A stretch of DNA of 64,000 nucleotides, from the NCBI RefSeq assembly GCF_900095705.1, contig NZ_LT608326.1, positions 1 to 64,000 on the forward strand, read 5' to 3'. The notes under the pieces are model-generated. The model ran no database searches, was not told the DNA's origin, and saw only the letters and a list, made by a program, of their open reading frames with translations. Made by a program: the position numbers and the translations under genes. Below are positions 18,564-27,751 of the stretch, one piece after another (within the stretch, counting starts at the first letter, position 1; the number at the start of each line of letters is the position of its first letter). The DNA is from Fusobacterium massiliense (GTDB lineage Bacteria; Fusobacteriota; Fusobacteriia; Fusobacteriales; Fusobacteriaceae).

Positions 18564-19457
18564 TTAACCTTTGATTTGAGCAGCAACTTCTGCAGCGAAA
18601 TCTTCTTCTTTCTTTTCTATTCCGTCTCCAACTTTAAATCTTTCAAATCCAAGAACTTTAATATCTCCTGCATATTGAGCAACAGTTTCTTTGTTTTCTG
18701 CTCTTACATAAATTTGGTCTACTAAACAATTTTCTTCATAGAATTTATTCATTTTTCCAATTAATATTTTTTCTATTATATTAGCTGGTTTTCCTTCTTC
18801 TTCTAATTGTTTTCTAGCTATTTCTTTTTCGTGTTCTAAATCATTAGCTGTAACTTGTGCTTCTGATAAATATTTAGGATCCATAGCTGCAACGTGCATT
18901 GCTATATTTTTAGCTTTTTCTAGATTAGCTTCGTTTGCTTCTCCAGACATTTCAACTACAACTCCTAATTTTCCACCCAAGTGGCTGTATGTTTGTACGA
19001 AACCGTCTTTAGCTTCTACAACAGCTAATCTTCTTAAACTCATGTTTTCTCCGATTTTAGCTATTAAATCTGTTAAAGCTTCAGATACTTTCTTACCACC
19101 ATCTAATTGAGCTTCATTTAATTCTTCTAATGTATGAATATTTTTTTCTAAAGAAATTTTAACTAATTTTCTTCCAAAATCTTTAAATTCTTCATTTTTA
19201 GCAACGAAATCTGTTTCAGAGTTAAACTCTAATATAACTGCCTTTTTATGATCTGCAGTTACTTCATCAAATATTAATCCTTCTGCTGCTATTCTTCCTG
19301 CTTTTTTAACAGCTTTAGCTATCCCTTTTTCTCTTAGATAGTCTATTGCTTTTTCTATATCTCCATCATGGCTTTCTAATGCTTTCTTACAATCAAGCAT
19401 TCCTGCCCCTGTTCTTTCTCTTAATTCTTTTACTAAAGTAGCTGTTACTGCTGCCAT
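18564..19457 (-). CDS. tsf: Elongation factor Ts
   Basis: A 297-aa guanine-nucleotide exchange factor for EF-Tu. Typical N-terminal UBA-like domain ([20 protein letters not shown]), then the EF-Tu contact motif SETDFVAKN and two core subdomains ([13 protein letters not shown]). AGGAGG before the ATG. 39 bases after rpsB. Confidence 0.97.
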   Translation of the reverse strand: MAAVTATLVKELRERTGAGMLDCKKALESHDGDIEKAIDYLREKGIAKAVKKAGRIAAEGLIFDEVTADHKKAVILEFNSETDFVAKNEEFKDFGRKLVKISLEKNIHTLEELNEAQLDGGKKVSEALTDLIAKIGENMSLRRLAVVEAKDGFVQTYSHLGGKLGVVVEMSGEANEANLEKAKNIAMHVAAMDPKYLSEAQVTANDLEHEKEIARKQLEEEGKPANIIEKILIGKMNKFYEENCLVDQIYVRAENKETVAQYAGDIKVLGFERFKVGDGIEKKEEDFAAEVAAQIKG

Positions 19458-19496
19458 TTTACTACCTCCTATATTTTTATATACTTCTATATATTA

Positions 19497-20240
19497 TTAT
19501 TCAGCTGATCCTTCTTCAACAGAAACTTCTTCTGATTGAGGTTCTACTACTTCTTTACCTTGATTTCCTTCAACTATTGCATTAGCTATAACAGATGTAA
19601 CTAATTTTACTGATCTTATAGCATCATCATTTGCTGGAATTGGGTAAGTTATTAAATCTGGATCTACATTTGTATCTATCATAGCAAATACAGGAATTCC
19701 TAATAAGTGAGCTTCAGTTACAGATAATTCTTCCATTTTTACGTCTACTACATATATTGCATCTGGAGCTTTTTCCATATCTCTTATTCCTGATAAGTTT
19801 TTAGAAAGTTTAGATAATTCTTTTCTAAATTCTGCTGCTTCTTTTTTAGTGTAATCAGAATCTAAAGTTCCATCTGCATCCATTCTTTCTAATTCTTTCA
19901 TTCTTTCAATTCTCTTTTTAATTGTAGAGAAGTTTGTTAACATTCCACCTAGCCATCTACTATTTACATAGTACATTCCAGATCTTTCAGCTTGTTCTTT
20001 TATAGCTTCTTGAGCTTGTTTCTTTGTTCCAACAAATAAAACTTTTCCTCCGTTTTCAGCTATTTTTCTCATTTCTTCGTATGCTTCTTCTATTTTCTTT
20101 AAAGATTTGTGTAAATCAATTACATGAATACCATTTCTTTCTGTGAAAATATACTTTTTCATTTTTGGATTCCATCTTTTTGCTTGATGCCCAAAGTGAA
20201 CTCCTGCTTCTAATAATTGTTTCATTGATACAACTGACAT
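19497..20240 (-). CDS. rpsB: 30S ribosomal protein S2
   Basis: A 247-aa S2 with [79 protein letters not shown] and an acidic C-terminal tail (last ~20 residues Glu/Ser-rich). GGAGGAAAAAA precedes the ATG. First gene of the rpsB-tsf-pyrH-frr operon, driven by the promoter at 20360-20388 through a structured leader. Confidence 0.97.
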   Translation of the reverse strand: MSVVSMKQLLEAGVHFGHQAKRWNPKMKKYIFTERNGIHVIDLHKSLKKIEEAYEEMRKIAENGGKVLFVGTKKQAQEAIKEQAERSGMYYVNSRWLGGMLTNFSTIKKRIERMKELERMDADGTLDSDYTKKEAAEFRKELSKLSKNLSGIRDMEKAPDAIYVVDVKMEELSVTEAHLLGIPVFAMIDTNVDPDLITYPIPANDDAIRSVKLVTSVIANAIVEGNQGKEVVEPQSEEVSVEEGSAE

Positions 20241-20353
20241 TTTTTTCCTCCTAAAATAAATTGAAATTTGGTTATACTTCCAACAATCTCAAAACTAAGC
20301 AATCTATTCAAGACCACCCTGCTTAGAAATAATTGTTGTGATTATTTAATCCA
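20241..20353 (-). promoter_or_regulatory. Structured 5' leader of rpsB (candidate S2 autoregulatory element)
   Basis: Within the ~110-base leader two nested inverted repeats are visible: outer CAACAAT/ATTGTTG (20332-20338 with 20281-20287) and inner CTAAGCA/TGCTTAG (20320-20326 with 20295-20301), the inner loop being about 18 bases. rpsB leaders in other phyla are bound by S2; whether this is equivalent is inference. Confidence 0.6.
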
Positions 20354-20359
20354 TTGACA

Positions 20360-20388
20360 ATTCTAGCATTTTTTTTAAGTTTTGTCAA
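20360..20388 (-). promoter_or_regulatory. rpsB operon promoter
   Basis: TTGACA (20383-20388), 17 bases, TAGAAT (20360-20365) on the minus strand, with A/T-rich DNA upstream. Start near 20353. Confidence 0.88.
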
Positions 20389-20471
20389 ATAAAAAACTAT
20401 AGTACTGCTTGATTTTTACAATATTTTTCTTGATATTTTTTCTGCAATGGGATAATATAAACTTAGTTAAT

Positions 20472-20570
20472 TATTGATATTTTTATGAGCTTTAGAAACT
20501 CAATTATATAAACTATCTAAGTTAATACGAATATCAAGCTTAATTTTTACTTTGCTATTTAATTTAATAA
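20472..20570 (+). repeat. Decayed copy of the subtype A repeat
   Basis: TTGATATTTTTATGAG, then CTCAATTATATAAAC, AAGTTAATACGAATATCAAG and TTTAATTTAAT align in order with the subtype A core and tail, but many paired bases are lost. Immediately left of an intact copy. Confidence 0.6.
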
Positions 20571-20571
20571 A

Positions 20572-20690
20572 CAAAGCCTCTGACGTCCGTATTAGTTCGA
20601 AGAGCCTGTATTCATTGAGCTCGTAGAACTCATACGGCTATCAAGAGACTAATTTTAATATTTAAATTTATACTTTCATATAGAATCAAA
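20572..20690 (-). repeat. Intergenic palindromic repeat, subtype A (copy 8)
   Basis: AGCCTCTGACGTCCGTATTA through GTCGTAGAACTC-type inner stem to ATCAAGAGACT, then the tail TATACTTTCATATAGAAT on the right. It lies between the divergent rpsB and HAD genes; the tail ends about 15 bases before the HAD start, so the promoter of that gene may be inside or replaced by the element. Confidence 0.88.
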
Positions 20691-20706
20691 AAAACGGAGG
20701 AGAATA

Positions 20707-21471
20707 ATGACTAAAACTTATCTTATAGACTTAGATGGCACTATGTATAGTGGAAATACAAATATTGATGGTGCTCGTGAATTTATTGAATATTTAAATA
20801 ACAATAACATTCCTCATATATTTCTCACTAACAATGCAACTAGAACTAAAAAACAAGCAAAAGAGCATATGCTTAATCTAGGATTTAAAAATATTAGAGA
20901 AGAGCAATTTTTTACATCAGCTATTGCTGCGGCAAAATATGTTGCTCAAAATTATTCTGAAAGAAAATGCTTTATGATAGGTGAGAGTGGACTTGAAGAA
21001 GCTCTTTTAGATGAGAATTTTGAATTTGTTGAAAATGATGCTAACTTTTTATTTGTTGGTTTAGACAAAAATGCTGATTACAAAAAATATAGCTCAGCTT
21101 TACATTGTCTTTTAAATGGTGCTACTTTTATAGCTACCAACACAGATAGACTACTTTCTAATAATGAAACTTTTGATATAGGTAATGGAGCTATTGTAAA
21201 TATGCTTGAGTATTCTTCAGGAAAAACTGCTATAAAAGTTGGAAAACCTTATGAAATAATTTTAGATATTTTTTTAAAAGAAAAAAAATTAACTAAAGAT
21301 CAAGTAATTTTAATAGGAGATAATCTAGAAACTGATATAAAATTAGGTTATGATGCTAAAATTGAAACTATAATGGTTTGTTCAGGTGTCCATACTGAAA
21401 AAGATATAGAAAAGTTAAAAATTTACCCTAATCGTGTTGTAAAAAATTTAAGAGAACTTATATCTAAATAA
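20707..21471 (+). CDS. HAD-IIA family phosphatase (NagD/YutF-like)
   Basis: A 254-aa cytosolic HAD hydrolase. Motif I is LIDLDGTMYSG (nucleophile D8, acid/base D10), motif II FLTNNATRTK, motif III Lys in AIKVGKP, motif IV ILIGDNLETDIKLGY, with the C2 cap between them, matching NagD/YutF-type p-nitrophenyl/sugar phosphatases. CGGAGGAGA precedes the ATG. The natural substrate is not predictable. The TAA stop is formed by the first bases of a repeat element, so the last codons may have changed when the element arrived. Confidence 0.9.
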   Translation: MTKTYLIDLDGTMYSGNTNIDGAREFIEYLNNNNIPHIFLTNNATRTKKQAKEHMLNLGFKNIREEQFFTSAIAAAKYVAQNYSERKCFMIGESGLEEALLDENFEFVENDANFLFVGLDKNADYKKYSSALHCLLNGATFIATNTDRLLSNNETFDIGNGAIVNMLEYSSGKTAIKVGKPYEIILDIFLKEKKLTKDQVILIGDNLETDIKLGYDAKIETIMVCSGVHTEKDIEKLKIYPNRVVKNLRELISK

Positions 21472-21595
21472 AGTCTCTTGGTCTCTTGACAGCTGTATGA
21501 GTTCTACGAGAACAATAAATACAATCTCTTCGAACTAATACGGATATCAGAGACTAATTTTCATTATTTATTTTTATACTTTCCTATAGAGTAAA
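21467..21595 (+). repeat. Intergenic palindromic repeat, subtype A (copy 9) touching a stop codon
   Basis: AAATAAAGTCTCTTG contains the HAD stop TAA; GTCTCTTG is duplicated in tandem (21473-21488). It closes at ATCAGAGACT with the tail ATACTTTCCTATAGAGTAAA. Confidence 0.88.
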
Positions 21596-21598
21596 AAA

Positions 21599-21632
21599 AC
21601 ACACAGTTAAAATTATACTGTGTGTTTTTTTA
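21599..21632. terminator. Bidirectional terminator between the HAD gene and rnpB
   Basis: ACACACAGT (21599-21607) pairs with ACTGTGTGT (21617-21625), T8 on the right and A7 on the left. It can end the HAD transcript (+) and the RNase P RNA (-). Confidence 0.92.
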
Positions 21633-21635
21633 TTT

Positions 21636-21961
21636 TGGCATTCAATAAGCCGGGTTTTGTATTTGTTAATTATTTTTCTCGAATTATAATTACTTATAAT
21701 CTCTAGCGACTTACCCTGAAAGAGAGCGAGCAACTCCTATCACTTTCCTATTTAGTCTTGCTTCAAAGGGGGTTTACCTAGCTTTTTTAGTCTCCTAAAA
21801 AACTGGTGGTCTCTTACACCACCTTTTCACCCTTACCATAATGGCGGTTTATTTTCTGTGGCACTTTCCTTAAAGTTTCCTTTAGTAGCCGTTAGCTACC
21901 CTTTTGCTCTGTGAAGCCCGGACTTTCCTCTGTAAAATACAGCAATTAACTCGAATACCAT
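21636..21961 (-). ncRNA. rnpB: RNase P RNA, bacterial class A
   Basis: On the minus strand the conserved CR-I GAGGAAAGTCCGGGCTTC, the AGGGTGAAAAGGTG segment, the ACAGAAA and AAACCC blocks and the 3' CCCGGCTTATTG are all present. P1 pairs GGTATTC (5') with GAATGCC (3'), which sets the ends. It is the catalytic RNA that matures tRNA 5' ends. It begins about 12 bases after the stop codon of the TPM-domain gene; a TAGAAT box sits in that gap but its -35 is poor. Confidence 0.95.
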
Positions 21962-21973
21962 TACTCATTCTAC

Positions 21974-22555
21974 CTAATCATTTTTTTCATTAGAATCTCT
22001 TTTGTTAGCTCTTTTTTCTTCATATACAGTATAACCTTTATATCCAATTCCTACAAGTACCATTATTAATAAAATTGGCCATATAGAAACATCTTTCCCA
22101 TCTTTTTGCTCTTTAGTCATTGTCATCTGATTTAAAGGATCTATATTAACTTCTTGTAAAATTGCTGTTGCACCATCAAGTATAGTTAATATATACTTTG
22201 TATATTCTTTTCTTTCAAGCAAGATTGCAGTTTCATTTAGCAAATTATTCATCTCTTCTTGATAATCATCAACATCTATATCCTTACTGAAAGAGACTTC
22301 AACATTATATTTTTCATCATTAGATTTTTTTAAATTCAAAATTAAAGCTCTCTCCGGATCTGAAACTACAAAACTTTCCTCCATGTATAATGTATTCACA
22401 AAGACTGTAACATCTTTCTCTTTTTTTATTTGTTCTATTTTTTCATTAATTTCTTTCTTATCATCATCTTTTAATAAATTCAAATTGTCATTAACATTTG
22501 CTAAAGATAAAATTGAAATTAATAAAAATAGAAATATTGCTAATATTTTTTTCAT
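21974..22555 (-). CDS. TPM-domain-like membrane-anchored secreted protein
   Basis: 193 aa. Signal peptide MKKILAIFLFLLISILSLA, then an extracytoplasmic domain (about 20-150) starting with DNLNLLKDDDKKEINEKIEQIKKEKDVTVFVNTLYM, reminiscent of TPM/DUF477 domains. One membrane helix follows (WPILLIMVLVGIGYKGYTVY, about 158-177) and a short charged cytosolic tail. The family is recognised by pattern only; TPM domains are linked to photosystem repair or phosphatase activity elsewhere, which says little here. It lies 11 bases after nif3 and is followed directly by rnpB. Confidence 0.6.
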   Translation of the reverse strand: MKKILAIFLFLLISILSLANVNDNLNLLKDDDKKEINEKIEQIKKEKDVTVFVNTLYMEESFVVSDPERALILNLKKSNDEKYNVEVSFSKDIDVDDYQEEMNNLLNETAILLERKEYTKYILTILDGATAILQEVNIDPLNQMTMTKEQKDGKDVSIWPILLIMVLVGIGYKGYTVYEEKRANKRDSNEKND

Positions 22556-22566
22556 AATCTCTCCAT

Positions 22567-23343
22567 TTATAAAAATTTAAACACTGGCTCACTATTAAAA
22601 ACTATAAAATTCAATCCAGTTGCTTTCAATTCTTTGACTAAAATATCAGAAAAAAAGTTTTCACTTTCATAATGTCCAAAATCTATAACACTTAAACCAG
22701 CTTCTTTTGCATCTAAAGCATCATGATAAGAAACATCTCCGGTTATAAATAAATCAATATTTTCTTTTTTAGCCTTTCTCCAATAACTCATAGCTGAACC
22801 ATTGATTAAGACAACTTTTTTTATCTCTGTATCTAAATCATTTGTAATCACTCTCAAATTTGAAATACCTAATTTTTCTTTTACAAAATCTGAATATTTT
22901 AATAACGATATTGGTGTTTTTAGTTTAAAAACTCTTCCTATTCCACAATTTTTTTCTTTATCCAAATCTAGAATTTTACTCTCTTCAATTTCTAATTTTT
23001 TTAAAACATAGTCATTCAACCCATCAATCGTAGAATCTAAATTTGTATGAATACTATAAACATTTATATCATTTTTTATTAAAGCTCTTATTTTTTTACC
23101 TAAAACAGTTTGCTCATTTATTTCCTTTATAGCTTTAAATATAATAGGATGATGAGTAATAATCATATCAACTTTTTCTTTTATTGCATTATCTATGACT
23201 TCTAAAGTTGCATCTATAGAAAACTGAATTTTTTGGACTTCTTTGTCGTAATCTCCTATTAAAAGTCCGATATTATCCCAGTCTTCAGCATTTTCTCTAG
23301 GGAATTTTTTTTCAATTATTTTTATAATTTCTCTAGTTTTCAT
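22567..23343 (-). CDS. NIF3 / GTP cyclohydrolase I type 2-like dinuclear metal protein
   Basis: 258 aa, NIF3 family: WDNIGLLIGD near the N terminus, MIITHHPIIF with paired metal-binding His, SIHTNLDS, and DFGHYESENFF at the C terminus completing the dimetal site. The family forms hexameric rings of uncertain biochemical role. The ATG overlaps the stop of the sigma-like gene (ATGA), so the two are translationally coupled, an arrangement that places it in the rpoD operon. Confidence 0.9.
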   Translation of the reverse strand: MKTREIIKIIEKKFPRENAEDWDNIGLLIGDYDKEVQKIQFSIDATLEVIDNAIKEKVDMIITHHPIIFKAIKEINEQTVLGKKIRALIKNDINVYSIHTNLDSTIDGLNDYVLKKLEIEESKILDLDKEKNCGIGRVFKLKTPISLLKYSDFVKEKLGISNLRVITNDLDTEIKKVVLINGSAMSYWRKAKKENIDLFITGDVSYHDALDAKEAGLSVIDFGHYESENFFSDILVKELKATGLNFIVFNSEPVFKFL

Positions 23344-24167
23344 AGTTCAACTCTTTCATCTACAACCGATAATTTGAAAAGTCCATCTTTTAAAAGATTA
23401 TCAAGTTCTTCTTGTTTCATATTCATGATTTTTTGAACTTCTAAAATATCTCTTTTTCTATGTCCATCTAAACCAAAGTATAGTGTCAAAGCCTGTATTT
23501 CTCTTTCCCTTAATCTATATTTTATGTTAGAATAATCAAAAAGATTTTCAACTGTTTTTTCAAGTTTTCTCATTTCTTCAATCTTTTTTTCTTCATTTTC
23601 TTTTTCAAGTTTTCTCAACTCATCTGACTTACTTTTATCTTTTAAAGATACTTTAGAATGTCCACTTTTATCTATTTCACTTTCAGCAAAATTTTTATAT
23701 CCAGCTTTTCTATAATTAGCATAGTCATCAATGTAATTAAACATTTCTCTAACTATGAAATAGTCTTTATATTTTTTAAAATCCTTATCATCATCAAATA
23801 AACTATCAGCTGTCATCATTCCTATAAAACCTTCTTGAGTTAAATCGGTGTATGATATTCCATCTTTCAACATATGTAGCCCTATTTCATAAACTTTTTT
23901 TAAATTTTTTTCAACCCTTGTTCCACAGCAATCGTCAACACCACAATCATGTTCACAAGTGCAAATGTCATCTTTTAAATTCTCCAAAGTTTCTGTTATT
24001 AATAAATCTATATACTCATATTCTATTTCTTCTTCTGTTAATTTTCTACCTTTTTGAATAGGATATAATTCCAAATTTTTAGAATGTTCTAAAACATATT
24101 TTTTCAATTCTTCAATATCTATATCTCTATTTTTTTGTAAAAAATTTTCAAACTCTAAAATTTTCAA
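23340..24167 (-). CDS. Divergent sigma-70-like protein with a cysteine cluster
   Basis: 275 aa, coded 17 bases after rpoD. Residues about 118-160 (DLTQEGFIGMMTADSLFD...KYKDYFIVREMFNYI) align with sigma region 2 of the neighbour ([20 protein letters not shown]...[11 protein letters not shown]) but lack the WW pair used to melt the -10. The C-terminal REREIQALTLYFGLDG...ILEVQKIMNMKQEELDN mirrors region 4 with a degenerate helix-turn-helix. A unique CTCEHDCGVDDCCG (about 88-101) has five Cys in the region before domain 2. A Lys/Glu helix links the halves. It could be a specialised sigma, a decoy or a metal/redox-responsive regulator of RNA polymerase; function unproven. Confidence 0.7.
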   Translation of the reverse strand: MKILEFENFLQKNRDIDIEELKKYVLEHSKNLELYPIQKGRKLTEEEIEYEYIDLLITETLENLKDDICTCEHDCGVDDCCGTRVEKNLKKVYEIGLHMLKDGISYTDLTQEGFIGMMTADSLFDDDKDFKKYKDYFIVREMFNYIDDYANYRKAGYKNFAESEIDKSGHSKVSLKDKSKSDELRKLEKENEEKKIEEMRKLEKTVENLFDYSNIKYRLREREIQALTLYFGLDGHRKRDILEVQKIMNMKQEELDNLLKDGLFKLSVVDERVEL

Positions 24168-24184
24168 AATACTCCTCCTAATTA

Positions 24185-25435
24185 TTAATCCACCTTAAAG
24201 TCTTCTAGTTTTTTCTTTCTACTTGGGTGTCTTAATTTTCTAATAGCTTTTACTTCTATTTGTCTTATTCTTTCTCTAGTAACATTGAATATTTTCCCAA
24301 CTTCTTCTAAAGTTTTTGGTGAGCTATCATCTAATCCAAATCTAAGTCTTAATACTTTTTCTTCTCTTTGACTTAAAGTTTTTAACACACTATCCAACTC
24401 TTCTCTAAGTATAGCTCTATTAGTTGCTTCATATGGACTTGTTGTTTTTTGATCTTCAACAAAATCTCCAAGCTCACTATCTTCTTCACTTCCAACTGGA
24501 GTTTCTAAAGATATAGGTTCCTGGTTCATTTCTTGTATTGCTTTAATTTTTTCAACTTCCATATTTAATCTTTCAGCTAATATTTCAGGAGTAGCATCTT
24601 TCCCAGTTTCTTGTAAATAAATTCTTGATTCTTTCTTTATTTTGTTTATTGTTTCTATCATATGAACAGGTATTCTTATTGTTCTACCTTGATCTGCTAT
24701 TGCTCTTGTTATAGCTTGTCTTATCCACCAAGTTGCATATGTTGAAAACTTATACCCTTTTGTATATTCAAACTTTTCAACTGCTTTCATCAAACCAATA
24801 TTACCTTCTTGAATTAAATCAAGAAGTTTTAATCCTCTATTTGTATGTTTTTTAGCAATACTTACGACTAATCTTAAATTCGCTTCTGTTAGTTGATTTT
24901 TTGCATACTCATCTCCATCATAAGCCCTTTTTGCAAACTCCAATTCTTGTTCATGTGATAACAATGGAACTTGTCCTATTTCCCTCAAATACATTTTTAT
25001 AGGTTCATCAACTTTTGTACTTCCACCTAAATTTAAAAGTTTTTCATCAGTAAGTTCATCTTCACTTATATCTTCAACATAGTCTGGGTTAAACTCATCA
25101 TCAAAAAAATGTTCTGTATCTTCATCAACCTTATCTTCATCTTCTTCTTCTTCATCAAGTATATCATCTTCATGTTCTATATAATCATCTGAATCTTTAT
25201 GTTCTTCTTCGTGTTCATCAAATTCATCTAATTCTTCTTCTTCATCCTCTTCTTCAAGTTGACTTTTACTTACAATTTTTCCACCAGTTTCTATTATTGT
25301 ATGTATAAGTTTTTCTATTTTTTCAATAGGAAAGTCATCTTTTAATTCTTCATTAATTTCTTCATAAGTTATCTTATCCTCTTTTGCTTTGTTAATTAAT
25401 GCACGAACTTTTTCTTTCTTTAATAATTCTTTCAT
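24185..25435 (-). CDS. rpoD: RNA polymerase primary sigma factor (sigma-70/sigma-A)
   Basis: 416 aa. Short region 1.1-like N terminus, then a very acidic stretch (about 62-125, rich in Glu/Asp). Region 1.2 begins [19 protein letters not shown]; region 2 has [39 protein letters not shown]; region 3 [13 protein letters not shown]; region 4 [26 protein letters not shown] and the recognition helix [21 protein letters not shown]. It directs transcription from the TTGACA/TATAAT promoters seen throughout the window. Second gene of dnaG-rpoD, the common order. Confidence 0.97.
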   Translation of the reverse strand: MKELLKKEKVRALINKAKEDKITYEEINEELKDDFPIEKIEKLIHTIIETGGKIVSKSQLEEEDEEEELDEFDEHEEEHKDSDDYIEHEDDILDEEEEDEDKVDEDTEHFFDDEFNPDYVEDISEDELTDEKLLNLGGSTKVDEPIKMYLREIGQVPLLSHEQELEFAKRAYDGDEYAKNQLTEANLRLVVSIAKKHTNRGLKLLDLIQEGNIGLMKAVEKFEYTKGYKFSTYATWWIRQAITRAIADQGRTIRIPVHMIETINKIKKESRIYLQETGKDATPEILAERLNMEVEKIKAIQEMNQEPISLETPVGSEEDSELGDFVEDQKTTSPYEATNRAILREELDSVLKTLSQREEKVLRLRFGLDDSSPKTLEEVGKIFNVTRERIRQIEVKAIRKLRHPSRKKKLEDFKVD

Positions 25436-25462
25436 GCTACCTCCCTTAAATAACTTTAAACT

Positions 25463-27364
25463 TTAATTTTCTTGAAAAAGATATTTATATTTTTCAAAAA
25501 TTATCACTAACTCATCAAAACTCATATTAGTTCTTACTTTTTTTACATTTTTTTTCCCAACTCTTCTGTTTTCTTCCACAAAGACAAAATTTATCTCGTC
25601 AAAAAAAAGATTCCAATTATGTTTTCTTTGAAGACTTAAATCACCTTTTTCTATTTCTTGATCTCTTCTATTTCTAAAATAACTCTTCATGGTTTCTATA
25701 TTATTTTTTTCATCTTCTATATCTCTATCGTTCTCCATAGAGCACTTTATATTTAATATTCCTAGTATATCTTCTCTTTCACTAAGGGTTAAATCATTAT
25801 CTTCTTCTATAAATATATTGAAATCCTTTATTATATTATTACTACCTAAATCATTATCTTCCTTTATTTTTTTTGAAAAAAATTCAAAAACTTTTTTTAA
25901 AATAAAACCATTACTCATTTTTTCATCAAAAAACTTATAATATTTAGGTTTTAATAACAACAATTTAGATATAGCAATTTCTAAATTTTGACTTTCTCTA
26001 TCTTGACTGGAAAATCTTTCTTCTTGTTTTTCTTTTCTTTTTTCCTTTTTAATTTCTTCCTGAAAATAATGTTTTGTGTTCTCTTTATTATTTTTAACAA
26101 GTTGATCAAACAAGCTTTCAAAACTAATCCCTGTCTTTGACGATAAATTTTTTAAATATGTTTCTCTTTCAATAGGATTAGCCACTACAGAAAAGAAAGG
26201 TGAAAATCTCTCTATAAAATGTTGTTTAGCTAATGGGTTTTCCAAATCATATTCGCTCGAATAAGTTTTATACAAGAAATCAAATATCTCTTGAGATTTT
26301 TTTACAACTTCTATAAATGCTTCCTTACCATTTTTCTTTAAAAACTCATCTGGGTCTTTACTTCCTTCAAATTGTAATACCCTTATATTAAATCCTTGTT
26401 CTTTTAAAATCAGGCCTGCTCTTTCTGTTGCTGAAACTCCTGCCTTATCCATATCAAAAGATAGAAAAACATTAGCTGTATATCTCTTTAATAAACTTGC
26501 TTGTTCAACAGTTAAAGCTGTTCCTAAGGGAGCAATACTTGTATCAAAATCATATAATACTCCTGAAAGGACATCCATATATCCTTCCATCAATATACAA
26601 TAGTCTTTATTTTTTATAATAGGAGCTCTTTCTAATCCGTATAAGTTTTTACCTTTTTTAAATATGGGAGTATCTGGAGAATTTATATACTTAGGAATTT
26701 CCTTATTATTTTCTAATGTTCTTCCTCCAAAAGCTATTACTCTTCCATGATTTGAAAATATTGGAAAAATAATTCTATTTCTAAAAGTATCATAAATATT
26801 TCCGTTATCATTTTTCTTAATAAGACCTAAAACTAATAAATCTTCTTCTGTATAACCTTTTAAAGTTAAAAATTCATATAAATCAGACCATTTAGCTGAA
26901 GCATAACCTAGTTGATGTTCTTTTATGAGATTTGTATCAATATCTCTACTAGAAAGATAATTTAGAGCTCCCCTAGCTTCATTTTTGAATATATTTTCCA
27001 TAAAAAAACGATGAGTTTCTTCCATAATCTCATAAAATTTCTCATACTCATCAACATTAGAATTGTCTTTTTGTGGCTTTATATTGACTTTATATTTTCT
27101 TGCTAACTCCTTCACAGCTTCATAAAATGGTATTTTTTTATATTTAGAATAAAATGATATTGCATTACCACCATTATTACATACAAAACATTTACAAACT
27201 CTTTTTTCTGGATTTACTGAAAAAGAAGGATTTGTATCTGCATGAAAGGGGCATAACCCTTTATAACTAGAACCTGATTTCTTTAAGTCTACAAACTCTC
27301 CAACAACATCTTGTATTGCAACTGTATCTAATAACTTATCTACATCTTCCGGTTTATAATACAT
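25463..27364 (-). CDS. dnaG: DNA primase
   Basis: 633 aa. N-terminal CHC2 zinc finger (CPFHADTNPSFSV...CKCFVC), primase core YINSPDTPIFKKGKNLYGL, TOPRIM motifs ILMEGYMDVLS and FLSFDMDKAG, and a helical C terminus for DnaB interaction. It makes RNA primers at the fork. GGAGGAGA precedes the ATG. Upstream, a near-perfect 21-bp palindrome (AGCTATA...TATAGCT, about 27389-27409) and a weak promoter could control the dnaG-rpoD-sigma-like-nif3-TPM unit. Confidence 0.96.
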   Translation of the reverse strand: MYYKPEDVDKLLDTVAIQDVVGEFVDLKKSGSSYKGLCPFHADTNPSFSVNPEKRVCKCFVCNNGGNAISFYSKYKKIPFYEAVKELARKYKVNIKPQKDNSNVDEYEKFYEIMEETHRFFMENIFKNEARGALNYLSSRDIDTNLIKEHQLGYASAKWSDLYEFLTLKGYTEEDLLVLGLIKKNDNGNIYDTFRNRIIFPIFSNHGRVIAFGGRTLENNKEIPKYINSPDTPIFKKGKNLYGLERAPIIKNKDYCILMEGYMDVLSGVLYDFDTSIAPLGTALTVEQASLLKRYTANVFLSFDMDKAGVSATERAGLILKEQGFNIRVLQFEGSKDPDEFLKKNGKEAFIEVVKKSQEIFDFLYKTYSSEYDLENPLAKQHFIERFSPFFSVVANPIERETYLKNLSSKTGISFESLFDQLVKNNKENTKHYFQEEIKKEKRKEKQEERFSSQDRESQNLEIAISKLLLLKPKYYKFFDEKMSNGFILKKVFEFFSKKIKEDNDLGSNNIIKDFNIFIEEDNDLTLSEREDILGILNIKCSMENDRDIEDEKNNIETMKSYFRNRRDQEIEKGDLSLQRKHNWNLFFDEINFVFVEENRRVGKKNVKKVRTNMSFDELVIIFEKYKYLFQEN

Positions 27365-27487
27365 CTCTCCTCCTTCTTTTTTTATAAATAGCTATATAAA
27401 TTTTATAGCTTCAACAAAGATATATTTCTTATTAAGACTAACATTAAAGTTCAATTTTTCTATTATTTTTAGATTTCTCCATAGAGA

Positions 27488-27608
27488 ATAAATAAAGTGT
27501 CCTGACAGCCGTATGACTCTTCCGAGCTCACCGAAATGCTCTCCAGAGTAATACGGACGTCAGAGACTAATTTTACTATTTAATTTTTTACTTTCCTATA
27601 GAATAAAA
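27488..27608 (+). repeat. Intergenic palindromic repeat, subtype B (copy 10)
   Basis: AAAGTGTCCTGACAGCCGTA, inner ACTCT/AGAGT, CGTCAGAGACT, then the tail TACTTTCCTATAGAATAAAAA. Between the dnaG start and the end of the foldase gene. Confidence 0.9.
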
Positions 27609-27737
27609 AGGGCTATTGCATCTATTAAAATTAAAAAATTAAAGAGTTATCTTCTCAGATTTTATTTATAAAAATCTACTTATAACAAACTATTTTTAAT
27701 TTCATATTTTAAACTTCACAACAGTCCCTTTTTTAAA
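27605..27737 (-). terminator. Long-range terminator stem downstream of the foldase gene
   Basis: On the minus strand, AAAGGGACTGTTG (right end) can pair with CAATAGCCCTTT (left end), followed by TTTATTC. Between the arms is ~100 bases including AGATTTTTATAAATAAAATCT-type pairing (split into AGATTTT and AAAATCT). It may be a terminator with a large structured insert or a 3' UTR-derived RNA. Confidence 0.4.
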
Positions 27738-27751
27738 TTATTTTTTTGTTA

